From an uncultured Lachnospiraceae bacterium (GTDB lineage: Bacteria > Bacillota > Clostridia > Lachnospirales > Lachnospiraceae): 64,000 nucleotides of DNA. A model generated the notes under the pieces. That model was not told where the DNA came from. It did not search any database and worked only from the letters and a program-made list of their open reading frames with translations. Below, one piece after another: positions 16,576 to 25,407 of this stretch; within the stretch, counting starts at the first letter, position 1, and each line of letters begins with the position of its first letter. Location of the stretch: NCBI GenBank assembly GCA_900315505.1, contig OMZG01000008.1, positions 16,571 to 80,570 on the forward strand, given 5' to 3'. Both the position numbers and the translations under genes were made by a program.

Positions 16576-18838
16576 TCTCCTCTGCCTCCCTGATCCTCTC
16601 TTCAAGACCGCTCAGACGCTTCTGCTGGCGGTCATTTCGTTCCATATTGTAGAAAACTTTTTCATCCCCGACTATGATCACGCACTTCTTCGCCCTTGTG
16701 ACTGCGGTGTACAGGAGATTCCTGTTGTATAGCACTTCCGGGCCCGCCAGCAGTGGTATGATGACCGCCGGATACTCGCTTCCCTGCGACTTGTGGATCG
16801 TCATCGCATACGCCAGTGACAGATTCTCGAGATTCGCATAAGGGTAGTCAACTATATGTCCGTCGTCGAACTCAATTCTCGCGCTGTTGGAAAAATCGTT
16901 GATCTCGAGTATTTTTCCAAGGTCGCCATTGAAGATGCCACTTCCCTGATCTACCGGAATGCCGCGCGGACTCACGACTTCCCAGCTGATATCATAGTCA
17001 TTCTTCGTCTGCATGACCTTGTCGCCCTCACGGAAAACTATATCGCCGAACTGCTTCTCATACTTGCTCTCAGATGGCGGATTCATGTATTCCTGCAGGA
17101 TCCTGTTGAGATTCGCGACGCCGCAGAGCCCCTTTCTCGTAGGCGAGAGCACCTGTATGTCAAATGCCTCCGACTGCACATAATCCTTGAGCTTCCCCTT
17201 CAGCAGCTGGATCACCACTGATATGATATGATTGGCGTCGTATCTCTTCAGGAAGAAAAAATCACGGCTCCTGTTGTCGAGCGTGACCTCCTCACCGTTC
17301 CTGATCTTGTGGGCATTCAGGACTATGTCCCCGGTATCCTTCTGGCGGAAAATATTCGTCAGTCTCACGACCGGAAATGCCTCTGACGCTATCAGATCTT
17401 TCAGCACATTTCCCGGGCCGACCGATGGCAGCTGGTCCACATCACCGACGAGCACGAGTCTCATTCCTTCATCAAGCGCCCGTAGCAGCGAGTAAAAAAT
17501 AGTGATGTCTACCATCGACATCTCATCTATGATCACGACATCGGCTTCTATCGGATTCTCTTCATTGCGGCCGAAGATGCCCGGATTGGAGCCCGGTTCA
17601 CTGTCATCCGTGGTCCCACCCTTCTGCACTTCGAGAAGTCTGTGTATAGTCTGGGCATCCTGCCCGCAGGCTTCGCTCATCCTCTTTGCAGCTCTTCCTG
17701 TCGGTGCCGCGAGACAGACTTCAAGTCCTTCGTTTCTGAAATATCTGATGATCGATCTGATGGTAGTTGTCTTTCCTGTACCAGGGCCTCCAGTGAGTAT
17801 CAGGATGCCATTCTCAGCCGCTTCCTGTACCGCTTTTCGCTGGTTCTCATCGAGAGTCATCTGCTCCTCAGTCTCGATCTGGGAGATTGCATCATCAATG
17901 CCCTTCTCCTCAACTGCAAAGCGGTTCTTCAGTGTGAGAAGCTTTGCCGCACTCCTCTGCTCCATGCGAAACAGCGGGTATTCATAGACCTCGTCTCCGA
18001 CCACCTTGATCCTGCGGTTCATAGTCAGGTCAAAGATCAGATTTTCAATCATCTCTGATGTCACGTTGAGAAGCCTTACAGACCTGTCTATCAGGTCATC
18101 ACGCAGCATATAGGTATTGCCTTGCGCCCTGGTCTGTGACAGCACATACATGATCCCCGCCCTGGCTCTCTCTTCGCTGCGCATCGAGAAACCTGCTGCA
18201 AGCGCTATGTCATCGGCCGTGCGGAATCCAATGCCGTCAATATCTTCGGCGAGCCGGTATGGATTCTTTTTGATCACGCTCATGGCGGCCTGACCATATT
18301 TATTAAAAATCTTTAATGACATACCTGCAGTAATCCCGAGTTTCGAGAGTTCGAGCATTACCATCCGCTGGTTGCTCTTTTTTCTCAGATCCTCGGCTAT
18401 CTGCATGGCTTTGTTGCGGCTGATGCCCTTGACCTCAGCGAGTCGTTCAGGCTCTACTTCAAGAATCTCGAATGTCTTGTCGCCAAATTTTTTTAAAATA
18501 CGGGAAGCGAGTGCTGGGCCGATGCCCTTCACGGCTCCTGATGCGAGATACCTCTCCAGCGACTGCGTATCTGTCGGTGCCACTTCTTCATAGGTCTTCA
18601 CCTTCAGCTGCATGCCAAAGCTCTCGTGCATGGCAAAATCGCCGGTGACCTTCAGATTTTCTCCTGCTGTCACTGACGCAAAAATACCTACACAGGTTAT
18701 CTCGTCCGGATCATCCAGATCCTCCTCCAACACCGGTTCCTTCGGTATCAGAACGAGCACCGTGTAGGCATTCTCTTCATTTCTGAATATGATGTGGTCT
18801 ACGTATCCTTCAATTGTTGTCATCGTCCGTGATTCCAT
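16556..18838 (-). CDS. recD2: RecD2-type SF1B 5'-3' DNA helicase
   Basis: 760 residues. N-terminal OB-like and helix-hairpin-helix segments (GIGPALASRILKKFG, GIGFRTADDIA), then Walker A GGPGTGKTTTIR, Walker B VVIIDEMSMVD, and the late motif AYAMTIHKSQGSEYPAVI. This is the RecB/RecC-independent RecD2 class, which unwinds DNA during repair. ATG 18838 overlaps the end of the flgJ-like gene; ATG 18823 (MTTIEGYVDH) is a possible alternative and neither has a clear ribosome binding site, so translation is probably coupled. Confidence 0.95.
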   Translation of the reverse strand: MESRTMTTIEGYVDHIIFRNEENAYTVLVLIPKEPVLEEDLDDPDEITCVGIFASVTAGENLKVTGDFAMHESFGMQLKVKTYEEVAPTDTQSLERYLASGAVKGIGPALASRILKKFGDKTFEILEVEPERLAEVKGISRNKAMQIAEDLRKKSNQRMVMLELSKLGITAGMSLKIFNKYGQAAMSVIKKNPYRLAEDIDGIGFRTADDIALAAGFSMRSEERARAGIMYVLSQTRAQGNTYMLRDDLIDRSVRLLNVTSEMIENLIFDLTMNRRIKVVGDEVYEYPLFRMEQRSAAKLLTLKNRFAVEEKGIDDAISQIETEEQMTLDENQRKAVQEAAENGILILTGGPGTGKTTTIRSIIRYFRNEGLEVCLAAPTGRAAKRMSEACGQDAQTIHRLLEVQKGGTTDDSEPGSNPGIFGRNEENPIEADVVIIDEMSMVDITIFYSLLRALDEGMRLVLVGDVDQLPSVGPGNVLKDLIASEAFPVVRLTNIFRQKDTGDIVLNAHKIRNGEEVTLDNRSRDFFFLKRYDANHIISVVIQLLKGKLKDYVQSEAFDIQVLSPTRKGLCGVANLNRILQEYMNPPSESKYEKQFGDIVFREGDKVMQTKNDYDISWEVVSPRGIPVDQGSGIFNGDLGKILEINDFSNSARIEFDDGHIVDYPYANLENLSLAYAMTIHKSQGSEYPAVIIPLLAGPEVLYNRNLLYTAVTRAKKCVIIVGDEKVFYNMERNDRQQKRLSGLEERIREAEENEEVRF

Positions 18839-19202
18839 ACTCCAGCTTCATGTGATCTACCATCTCATCCGTGAAATTGTCTCCATACTTGTCTACGATC
18901 TCGCTCGCAAGCGTTGAAATCGTGGAATCCATATACATATCCGACATCTGGCCTGCCCAGCCATCTGTATCGTCATCCGGCTTCAGGGCATCATTTGTCT
19001 TCTTGACTTCCTTGATCATCTGCTCCACGAAATACGACTCGAATGACTTCATGGCACTCTTCAGATCCTCTGTGGATGAGCCCTTCCCCAGGCTCTCTGC
19101 CTGTCTCGTGATATCCCCTGTCTTCTTCGAATCAGTGAGGTTCTGCGCCTGCTGATTCATGACACTGAGGTATGAAGACGAATAATCTGTACTAACTGCC
19201 AT
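18810..19202 (-). CDS. flgJ: Flagellar rod-binding protein (FlgJ N-domain only)
   Basis: 130 residues matching the rod-binding domain: SAMKSFESYFVEQMIKEVKKTND and a helical C-terminus. The muramidase domain of proteobacterial FlgJ is absent, as is usual in Firmicutes. It follows flgG by two bases with an AGGAG box. Likely caps or scaffolds rod assembly with FlgF and FlgG. Confidence 0.85.
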   Translation of the reverse strand: MAVSTDYSSSYLSVMNQQAQNLTDSKKTGDITRQAESLGKGSSTEDLKSAMKSFESYFVEQMIKEVKKTNDALKPDDDTDGWAGQMSDMYMDSTISTLASEIVDKYGDNFTDEMVDHMKLEYGITDDDNN

Positions 19203-19204
19203 AA

Positions 19205-20029
19205 TTATCTCCTGAGATTATTTGCTGTCTCGAGCATCGAATCCGAGGTCGTGATAGACTTTGAATTCATCTCGTATGCACGCTGCGCAATGATCAGATT
19301 GACCATCTCATCTGCCAGCTGGACATTGCTGCCCTCGATATATCCCTGCTTGATCGAGCTCCTGATGATATTCAGGTTCGTCGTCCGCTCATTGATCGCA
19401 TTTCCGCTGGCTGCCGTAGCGCCCCAGAGATTGCCGCCCTCCTCTGAGAGTCCGTTCGGATTCGAAAACTGCCAGATACCTATGCTCTGTCCTGTCGCAC
19501 GGTATGTGCCGTCTGCCTGCTTGTAGCTTATGGCGCCGCTGTCCGGATCTACTACTATATGCTCCGTGGATGCGTTATTAGGGACTGTGATCCTGCGGCC
19601 ATTGGTATCAAGAATTCTCAAGCCGTTATTATTCGTGAGCACTCTCGCTCCGTCATTATCTATTGTCCAGTTGAAATCTCCGTCACGGGTGTAGTAGGTC
19701 TGTCCATTGGAGCCCTGCACTCCGAAGAAACCTGTGCCGTCTATAAAGCAGGCTGCCGGGTTGTCGCTTGCCTGCTGGATGCCTGTTGCGAAGCTTGACT
19801 TCGTGGCCGCTACCCTTGTGCCGAGTCCTACCTGTGCCTGAGTAGGCTTCGGATCGCCATTCGCTGATGTGGTCGGGCTCTGCAGATCCTGATACAGGAG
19901 TGACTTGAACTCTGTGCTCTTGGCCTTGTATCCTACTGTATTTACATTTGCCAGATTGTTTGAAATCGTATCTACCGAAGTCTGCTGGGCTCTCATGCCA
20001 CTGGCTCCGGTCCAAAGTGCTCTCATCAT
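19205..20029 (-). CDS. flgG: Flagellar distal rod protein FlgG
   Basis: Axial protein of the distal rod, exported by the flagellar type III system. 274 residues. N-terminal MRALWTGASGMRAQQTSVD and SNNLANVNTVGYKA, and C-terminal NLIIAQRAYEMNSKSI, are the coiled-coil termini conserved in axial proteins. Length is slightly above the 260 of enterobacterial FlgG. Two start codons in tandem (20029, 20026), weak ribosome binding site. Assignment of G versus F rests on the N-terminus and gene order. Confidence 0.9.
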   Translation of the reverse strand: MMRALWTGASGMRAQQTSVDTISNNLANVNTVGYKAKSTEFKSLLYQDLQSPTTSANGDPKPTQAQVGLGTRVAATKSSFATGIQQASDNPAACFIDGTGFFGVQGSNGQTYYTRDGDFNWTIDNDGARVLTNNNGLRILDTNGRRITVPNNASTEHIVVDPDSGAISYKQADGTYRATGQSIGIWQFSNPNGLSEEGGNLWGATAASGNAINERTTNLNIIRSSIKQGYIEGSNVQLADEMVNLIIAQRAYEMNSKSITTSDSMLETANNLRR

Positions 20030-20104
20030 ATTAATCTTCGCTCCTAACTATTTGCGCTGACAGATATTTCTATTCGTCAGCTTCGCTCAAATTCATTTAT
20101 AAGC

Positions 20105-20911
20105 TCAGCTTACAGAACCCACCTGAGATACTGCGGATTCAAGCGTCTCGTCCTCGGCCTGGATCATTTTGGCTCCGGCCTCATAAGCTCTCTGAATCGT
20201 GATCATGGAAACCATCTCGTCTACCACATTGACATTGCTGGTCTCGAGGGCTCCCTGCTCTATCTGGTAGTTGGCTCCCTGAGTGACGGAACCGCCATTC
20301 ACGAGATCGTAGAGATTCTCGCCATAGTGTGCCAGATAGTCTGTGTCATTCACATCCACTACTCCGACCTGATCAACCGCTGTGTTGTTCTGCCAGATAC
20401 GGCCTTCCGGATCTACTGTGTAGCTCTGGAGCGGATCTACACGCACGAAATTGGCCTCTGATATCTGTCCTGATGTAGCACCGTTCATATCCAGCAGATA
20501 ATCACCATTTCCTGTACGGAAATATCCCTGGCTGTCTACTGTGAACTCACCATCTCTTGTGTACTTGACTGAGGAATTGCCCTGCTTGTCGGTATAGGCG
20601 ATTGCGAAGAATCCGTCACCGCCTATTGCAAGATTTGACTTCTCATCTGTCACCTTGAAGCTGCCCTGACTGTAATCAGTATATGTCTCTCCGACCTTGT
20701 CACCCTGCTGGATATCGCCTATGCCACGTGCAAACATGAAATTGCCTGAATCCCTGATCCGGAGGGCCAGCTGCCTGCGGAAGGCTGCATTAGTCGTGCC
20801 TTCCTTCTTGTATCCGGCTGTCGTGGCATTTGCCAGATTATTACTCATGACATCGAGCCTTCTCTGTTCCTCGACCATGCCGGTGTATGCTGTATATAAT
20901 CCCTTTACCAT
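20105..20911 (-). CDS. flgF: Flagellar rod protein FlgF (FlhO-like)
   Basis: 268 residues. MVKGLYTAYTGMVEEQRRLDVMSNNLANATTAGYKKEG at the N-terminus (quoted in part) and MVSMITIQRAYEAGAKMIQ at the C-terminus are proximal-rod signatures. First gene of the flgF-flgG-flgJ set. SD GGAG five bases before ATG. A sigma-28-type promoter lies about 100 bases upstream. Confidence 0.88.
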   Translation of the reverse strand: MVKGLYTAYTGMVEEQRRLDVMSNNLANATTAGYKKEGTTNAAFRRQLALRIRDSGNFMFARGIGDIQQGDKVGETYTDYSQGSFKVTDEKSNLAIGGDGFFAIAYTDKQGNSSVKYTRDGEFTVDSQGYFRTGNGDYLLDMNGATSGQISEANFVRVDPLQSYTVDPEGRIWQNNTAVDQVGVVDVNDTDYLAHYGENLYDLVNGGSVTQGANYQIEQGALETSNVNVVDEMVSMITIQRAYEAGAKMIQAEDETLESAVSQVGSVS

Positions 20912-20968
20912 TGAGTCTCCATATCCGCTGCTTCAGGAAATCCATCTCCTGTCACATCGTATTCTCAC

Positions 20969-20986
20969 GGAGAAATCCGTTTCTCC
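20969..20986. promoter_or_regulatory. Hairpin in the flgF leader
   Basis: GGAGAAA-TCCG-TTTCTCC, a perfect 7-base stem with four-base loop, 58 bases upstream of the flgF ATG and downstream of the sigma-28-like promoter. It could form in the flgF leader RNA. No U-tract follows it on the minus strand, so it is not a terminator for flgF. Confidence 0.4.
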
Positions 20987-21006
20987 TTATAGTCATCCAT
21001 ATTTCT

Positions 21007-21033
21007 ATATCGGATGCAATCAGGAATATATTA
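21007..21033 (-). promoter_or_regulatory. Sigma-28 (SigD/FliA)-type promoter of the flgF operon
   Basis: On the minus strand TAAT (21033-21030), 15 bases, TCCGATAT (21014-21007). The Firmicute SigD consensus is TAAA-N15-GCCGATAT, so spacing is exact and 10 of 12 positions match. It lies in the only gap upstream of flgF. Confidence 0.65.
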
Positions 21034-21067
21034 GCACAAATCAGGATATTTTTCATCTTTTCTTTTA

Positions 21068-21096
21068 TTGCCCGTCGATTCTAACTGTGCTATAAT
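21068..21096 (+). promoter_or_regulatory. Sigma-A promoter driving a probable leaderless mRNA
   Basis: TTGCCC (21068-21073), 17 bases, TATAAT (21091-21096). The ATG of the following gene begins nine bases after the -10 hexamer, where transcription should begin, and there is no ribosome binding site. Confidence 0.7.
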
Positions 21097-21104
21097 CGCG
21101 CATT

Positions 21105-21755
21105 ATGAGGTACAGAAATATTTTCTTTGATATGGACGGCACGATCACTGATTCGGGTGCTGTCATCATGGGCACGGCACAGTATGCTCTTGACCACTTC
21201 GGGTATCACGATGAGCCTGTGGAGAAGCTGCGAAGGTTCGTAGGCCCTTCGCTTATGGACTCGTTCCGGAATCTGTATGGCTTCAGCGAGGAAAAGGCCG
21301 CCGAGGCTACGCGTATCTACCGCGAGAAGTATGAGGCCGGCGCTATGTATGATGTCACTATATATCCGGGTATTGTGAAGCTGCTTCAGAGGTGCAATGA
21401 TGCAGGAGAAGACTGCTTCGTAGTGACCTCCAAGGTCTGGGATTCCGCATGTCTCATTCTGGAGAAGCTCGGAATCATGAATCTTTTCCGCGGCGTCATC
21501 GGACCCGCGCGTGATGATCCTTCATCTGATAAGGACAGACTTATAAACCGGGCTGTCGACAATTTTTCTCTTAATAAAAGTGAGTGCATCATGATCGGAG
21601 ATACACACTTCGACATAGACGGTGCACATAGATCAGGCATCGACTCAATCGCGGTCACCTATGGATACGGCGATTCTGAAAGCATCAAAAAAGCAGGCCC
21701 GACATATTTCGCGTCAGACCCGCATGAAATCCTGAATATTCTGCTGAACTCATAA
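21105..21755 (+). CDS. HAD-superfamily phosphatase (PGP/Gph-like)
   Basis: 216 residues. Catalytic FDMDGT (nucleophile Asp9, Asp11), a helical cap domain of type C1 (about 15-90), TSK motif II near 108 and the acidic motif MIGDTHFDID. Closest in style to phosphoglycolate phosphatase or pyrophosphatase PpaX-like proteins; the substrate cannot be assigned. Isolated plus-strand gene, divergent from flgF, and probably translated from a leaderless transcript. Confidence 0.88.
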   Translation: MRYRNIFFDMDGTITDSGAVIMGTAQYALDHFGYHDEPVEKLRRFVGPSLMDSFRNLYGFSEEKAAEATRIYREKYEAGAMYDVTIYPGIVKLLQRCNDAGEDCFVVTSKVWDSACLILEKLGIMNLFRGVIGPARDDPSSDKDRLINRAVDNFSLNKSECIMIGDTHFDIDGAHRSGIDSIAVTYGYGDSESIKKAGPTYFASDPHEILNILLNS

Positions 21756-21861
21756 AATGAAGCTAAAATATGCCCGCTTCGAAGCTATCACTGCCGGCGA
21801 TGCTTCATTTTTCGATAATATCCGATATTCTGATTGTGCAGGTTTTGTCCGTGAAAAATAT

Positions 21862-22713
21862 TTATTTCATAAGCAGCAGCTTCTTACACAGCTCTATCTT
21901 CGCATCCCTGTCCTTGGCTGAGTTCTCGAACTTCACTCGTGACAGAATCTGGTCATCTGACAGAGGGCCCGGGTGGCGCTCTTCTGGCAGGAGAAGATCT
22001 GCCGCGAACAGGCGGCGACGCATCTCACGGGCTGTGCCATTGGCTCCATCGAAAACACGGGTTCCACCGCCGAGAGCAATCTCTATCTGATCCGCGACAA
22101 ATGGATAGTGAGTACAGCCTGTGACGACTGCATCCATCGGACCATATTTCCCGCCAGGCGCATAGTCTGCAAGAAGATCATTTAAAAAATCCTGAACTTC
22201 CTTTGAACCGGTCCTGCCTGCCTCGACATATTCCATGAGCCCAGGACATGCAAGCGGATAGACCTCAGCCTCCTCGCCATACTTCTTCATCAGATCCTGG
22301 AACTTCTCCTCGCGGATAGTCATAGGAGTCGCCATCACGAGCACCTTCGGATGATCCATGAATGATACCGCAGGCTTCAGAGCCGGCTCAATGCCAACTA
22401 TCGGAAGCTCAGGATACTCGAGCCTCAGCTGCCTCACAGCCGCCGAGGTCGCTGTATTGCAGGCGATGCAGACTCCCTTGGCTCCCTTGTCAATAAAGCT
22501 CTCCACATGATCCCTGGTCAGCTGCAGCACCTCGTACTTCGACTTCGTACCATATGGAGCGTTTGCTGAGTCACCATAGAAGTAAAATTTTTCCTTCGGC
22601 ATCACTCGCACCAGCTCGCGGAGAACTGAGATACCCCCAACCCCCGAGTCAAATACTGCTATCGGATGCTTCTTCTTGTCAGGCTCATTTATCGCTTCAA
22701 ATATTTCTGCCAT
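21862..22713 (-). CDS. murI: Glutamate racemase
   Basis: Interconverts L- and D-glutamate for peptidoglycan. 283 residues. FDSGVGG, the catalytic cysteine in ACNTATSAAVR and the second in TGCTHYPF are all present. About 15 extra residues precede the usual start (PIAVFDSGVGG). SD AAGGGAAAG upstream. Convergent with the HAD gene, with no clear terminator between them. The related wall gene ddl lies 2.7 kb away. Confidence 0.95.
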   Translation of the reverse strand: MAEIFEAINEPDKKKHPIAVFDSGVGGISVLRELVRVMPKEKFYFYGDSANAPYGTKSKYEVLQLTRDHVESFIDKGAKGVCIACNTATSAAVRQLRLEYPELPIVGIEPALKPAVSFMDHPKVLVMATPMTIREEKFQDLMKKYGEEAEVYPLACPGLMEYVEAGRTGSKEVQDFLNDLLADYAPGGKYGPMDAVVTGCTHYPFVADQIEIALGGGTRVFDGANGTAREMRRRLFAADLLLPEERHPGPLSDDQILSRVKFENSAKDRDAKIELCKKLLLMK

Positions 22714-22901
22714 ATTTTCTTTCCCTTATCAATAAAAATAAATCAACTCTGCATGAAAATTATACCCCATTGCATATTAAATTTCTATAAAAAAATTAGT
22801 GCATGAATCTGACATTTTTATCTGAAAAAAGATATATTTAGTTCCCGCTCTCTGATATAAATTTTATAAAATTCCCAAAGAAAATATGAAAGGAGAACGT
22901 C

Positions 22902-25328
22902 ATGGGGAAAAATAGCAGATTTACAAGGGCATGCGCTGCTGCACTCACATTTTCACTTGCAGCAGGCAGTATCGGAATCGCACCGGCAGTTTATGCGGGT
23001 GCCGCAGAAACAGAGGAGGCTCAGATTGCTGACAAATACAGCAAGGAAGGATATCACCTGGCATGGCATGATGAATTCAACGGAAGCAGCCTGAATACAA
23101 AGGACTGGAACGTCGAGGCTCATGAACCAGGATGGGTCAACAGCGAGCTTCAGTCGTATGTAGATGAGGCTCATGTGAGTGATGCAGTCACACTTTCAGA
23201 CGGCATACTGAAGATTCAGCCTACGGCAAAAGCGAAGGACGCCTCAAAGACAGATGACGTAAGTGACTACGATTTCACATCCGGCCGTATCAACACACAG
23301 GGCAAGCACGACTTCACCTATGGTCGTTTCGAGGCCCGTGTCAAGGTTCCTACGGGTAAGGGATATCTTCCGGCATTCTGGCTCATGGCCAGCAATGAGG
23401 GGCTGTACGGACAGTGGCCTAAGTGCGGAGAGATCGACATCGCAGAGGTCATGGGACAGGAGACGAATAAGTCGTACCACACCGTCCACTACGGATATGA
23501 TAATGGCTCAGGGCACAAGCAGAACCAGGGTACAGATGTACTCACAGACAAAAGCTTTGCAGACAGCTATCATGTATTCGCACTCGACTGGGAGCCGGGA
23601 AAGCTCACCTGGTATGTAGATGACAAGCCTGTATATACCACCTCCGACTGGTACACCGGAACCGACGACAATAACCAGATCACATATCCGGCTCCTTTTG
23701 ATCAGAATTTCTATGTGATCCTGAACCTCGCTGTCGGTGGAAGCTGGGTCACAAATCCTGACATGGCCGCAGTAAAGGATATGTCAAACCAGTCCTATGA
23801 TATCGACTATGTACGCGTATATCAGAAGGATAAGAAGACCTATGCCAAAGAAGAAGCAAAGGCAAAAAAGCCCGTAAAGGAAGTTACCTTCAGAAAAGCC
23901 GATGCAAATGGAAGCTATGTACTGAACGGCGACTTTTCAAAGGATATCGCAACTGACGAGAGTGCCACAGACAACTGGGTATTCCACACAGAGTCAGATG
24001 CAGCAGGCTCAAAGGCTGAGGTCAGTGGCAATTCAGTAAAAATCACACCTGCCGCTGAAGGAAGTGTCGCATACAGCACACAGCTGAAGCAGAGCGGTGT
24101 CCCGATGTACCGCGGATGGAAATATCAGCTGTCGTTCGATGCTGTGGCTGATGAGAAGAGAAATATCATCGTAGATATCGAGGGTCCTGACAACGGCTGG
24201 ACCAGATACCTCGCAGATACCACCCAGGAGATCGGCACAGAGAAAAAGACATATACCCTTGACTTCACAATGGATTCCAAGACAGATGCAAACGGCTGCC
24301 TCGAATTCAATCTCGGAAACCAGGGCTCTACAGCACCAGTCATGATTTCAAATGTAAAGCTCACCCATGTATCAGGTGATGAGATCCCTGAAAAGACAGA
24401 GAAAACTGTCCGTCCTGATGGCAACTACGTCTACAACGGCTCATTCGACCAGGGCTCGAAGAGACTTGGTTACTGGACCGTTTCCAACAAGGGCAAAGCA
24501 AAGGTGAGTGTCACCAACGACAACCTCGTAAGACGCCTGAAGATCGTGGTACCTAAGGGATCAAAGAAGCCTGTTACTGTGAAGCAGACCGGGCTTTCTC
24601 CAATAGCAAAAGGAAACTATGCTGTAAGCTTCGATGCTTCCGCAGCAAAGAATACGAAGAAGGCTCTGACCGTAAATGTTGCAGGTAAAAAGATAAACGT
24701 AAACCTGAAGAAAGCAAAGAACCTGAAGAAGTACTCTTACACGGTGAAGATTTCGAAGAACAAGAACCGCAAGAATTCCTCCATCAGCTTCCAGTTCAAA
24801 AAGCCAGGCACATATTATCTAGATAATGTATCGATCGTTGAAGATGCACTCATTAAGAACTCATCCTTCAATGGTGGATTGGCCGGATACACAACCGGGT
24901 CATACGCATCCAGCGACGCTACATTCGGAGTAGATTCCATCCAGGCAGGCAATGACAACGCCCTCGACTGTGATATCAGAAATACCGGCGATGCTGACTG
25001 GAACGTCCAGGTGAAGCAGTACGGAGTAAAGCTCGTCAAGGGAAAGAAGTACAAGCTGACCTTCGATGCAAGAAGCACCAGGGACAGACAGATCAGCGTG
25101 GTAATGCAGCGTGATGGAACCAGCGATAATAACTGGGATGTATATTCCGGTGATAATAATATCGATGTAACCTCTGAGTGGAAGACATACGAGAAGACCT
25201 TCACCATGAACAGTGATACAGATTCCAATGCAATGCTCAGCATAAGCCTTGGAGCAATCGCCGGCAATCAGATCACTGACGAGCATCATGTATATCTCGA
25301 CAACTTCTCTCTCGCAGAAGTGAAATAA
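22902..25328 (+). CDS. Secreted GH16 beta-glucanase (laminarinase) with three CBM4/9-like modules
   Basis: 808 residues. Signal peptide about 1-33 (AAALTFSLAAGSIGIAPAVYA). GH16 catalytic domain about 50-310 with GEIDIAEVMG: Glu177 nucleophile and Glu182 acid/base in the E-x-D-x-x-E form typical of endo-beta-1,3-glucanases. It is followed by three jelly-roll CBM_4_9-like repeats starting near 335 (LNGDFSKD), 505 (YNGSFDQG) and 649 (KNSSFNGG). Lysine-rich linkers join them. No LPXTG or SLH anchor is visible, so the enzyme is probably released. Likely degrades laminarin, lichenan or mixed-linkage glucans. SD AAAGGAG; terminator follows. Confidence 0.93.
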   Translation: MGKNSRFTRACAAALTFSLAAGSIGIAPAVYAGAAETEEAQIADKYSKEGYHLAWHDEFNGSSLNTKDWNVEAHEPGWVNSELQSYVDEAHVSDAVTLSDGILKIQPTAKAKDASKTDDVSDYDFTSGRINTQGKHDFTYGRFEARVKVPTGKGYLPAFWLMASNEGLYGQWPKCGEIDIAEVMGQETNKSYHTVHYGYDNGSGHKQNQGTDVLTDKSFADSYHVFALDWEPGKLTWYVDDKPVYTTSDWYTGTDDNNQITYPAPFDQNFYVILNLAVGGSWVTNPDMAAVKDMSNQSYDIDYVRVYQKDKKTYAKEEAKAKKPVKEVTFRKADANGSYVLNGDFSKDIATDESATDNWVFHTESDAAGSKAEVSGNSVKITPAAEGSVAYSTQLKQSGVPMYRGWKYQLSFDAVADEKRNIIVDIEGPDNGWTRYLADTTQEIGTEKKTYTLDFTMDSKTDANGCLEFNLGNQGSTAPVMISNVKLTHVSGDEIPEKTEKTVRPDGNYVYNGSFDQGSKRLGYWTVSNKGKAKVSVTNDNLVRRLKIVVPKGSKKPVTVKQTGLSPIAKGNYAVSFDASAAKNTKKALTVNVAGKKINVNLKKAKNLKKYSYTVKISKNKNRKNSSISFQFKKPGTYYLDNVSIVEDALIKNSSFNGGLAGYTTGSYASSDATFGVDSIQAGNDNALDCDIRNTGDADWNVQVKQYGVKLVKGKKYKLTFDARSTRDRQISVVMQRDGTSDNNWDVYSGDNNIDVTSEWKTYEKTFTMNSDTDSNAMLSISLGAIAGNQITDEHHVYLDNFSLAEVK

Positions 25329-25359
25329 CTCAGCTTACCCCTCTTATCAAAATGCAAAA

Positions 25360-25402
25360 GGCCCCTGATCCTTGATAATTGGATCAGGGGCCCGGTTTTA
25401 TT
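25360..25402. terminator. Bidirectional terminator between the GH16 gene and ddl
   Basis: Stem GGCCCCTGATCC / GGATCAGGGGCC (12 perfect pairs, 25360-25371 and 25381-25392), 9-base loop, followed by a T-rich tract on the plus strand and preceded by CAAAA on the other, so it can serve both convergent genes. Confidence 0.93.
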
Positions 25403-25407
25403 TTTTC

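Noticed and set aside
20912..21104. c-di-GMP riboswitch in the flgF leader
   Set aside because: The conserved GEMM core sequences could not be found; only a short hairpin is present.
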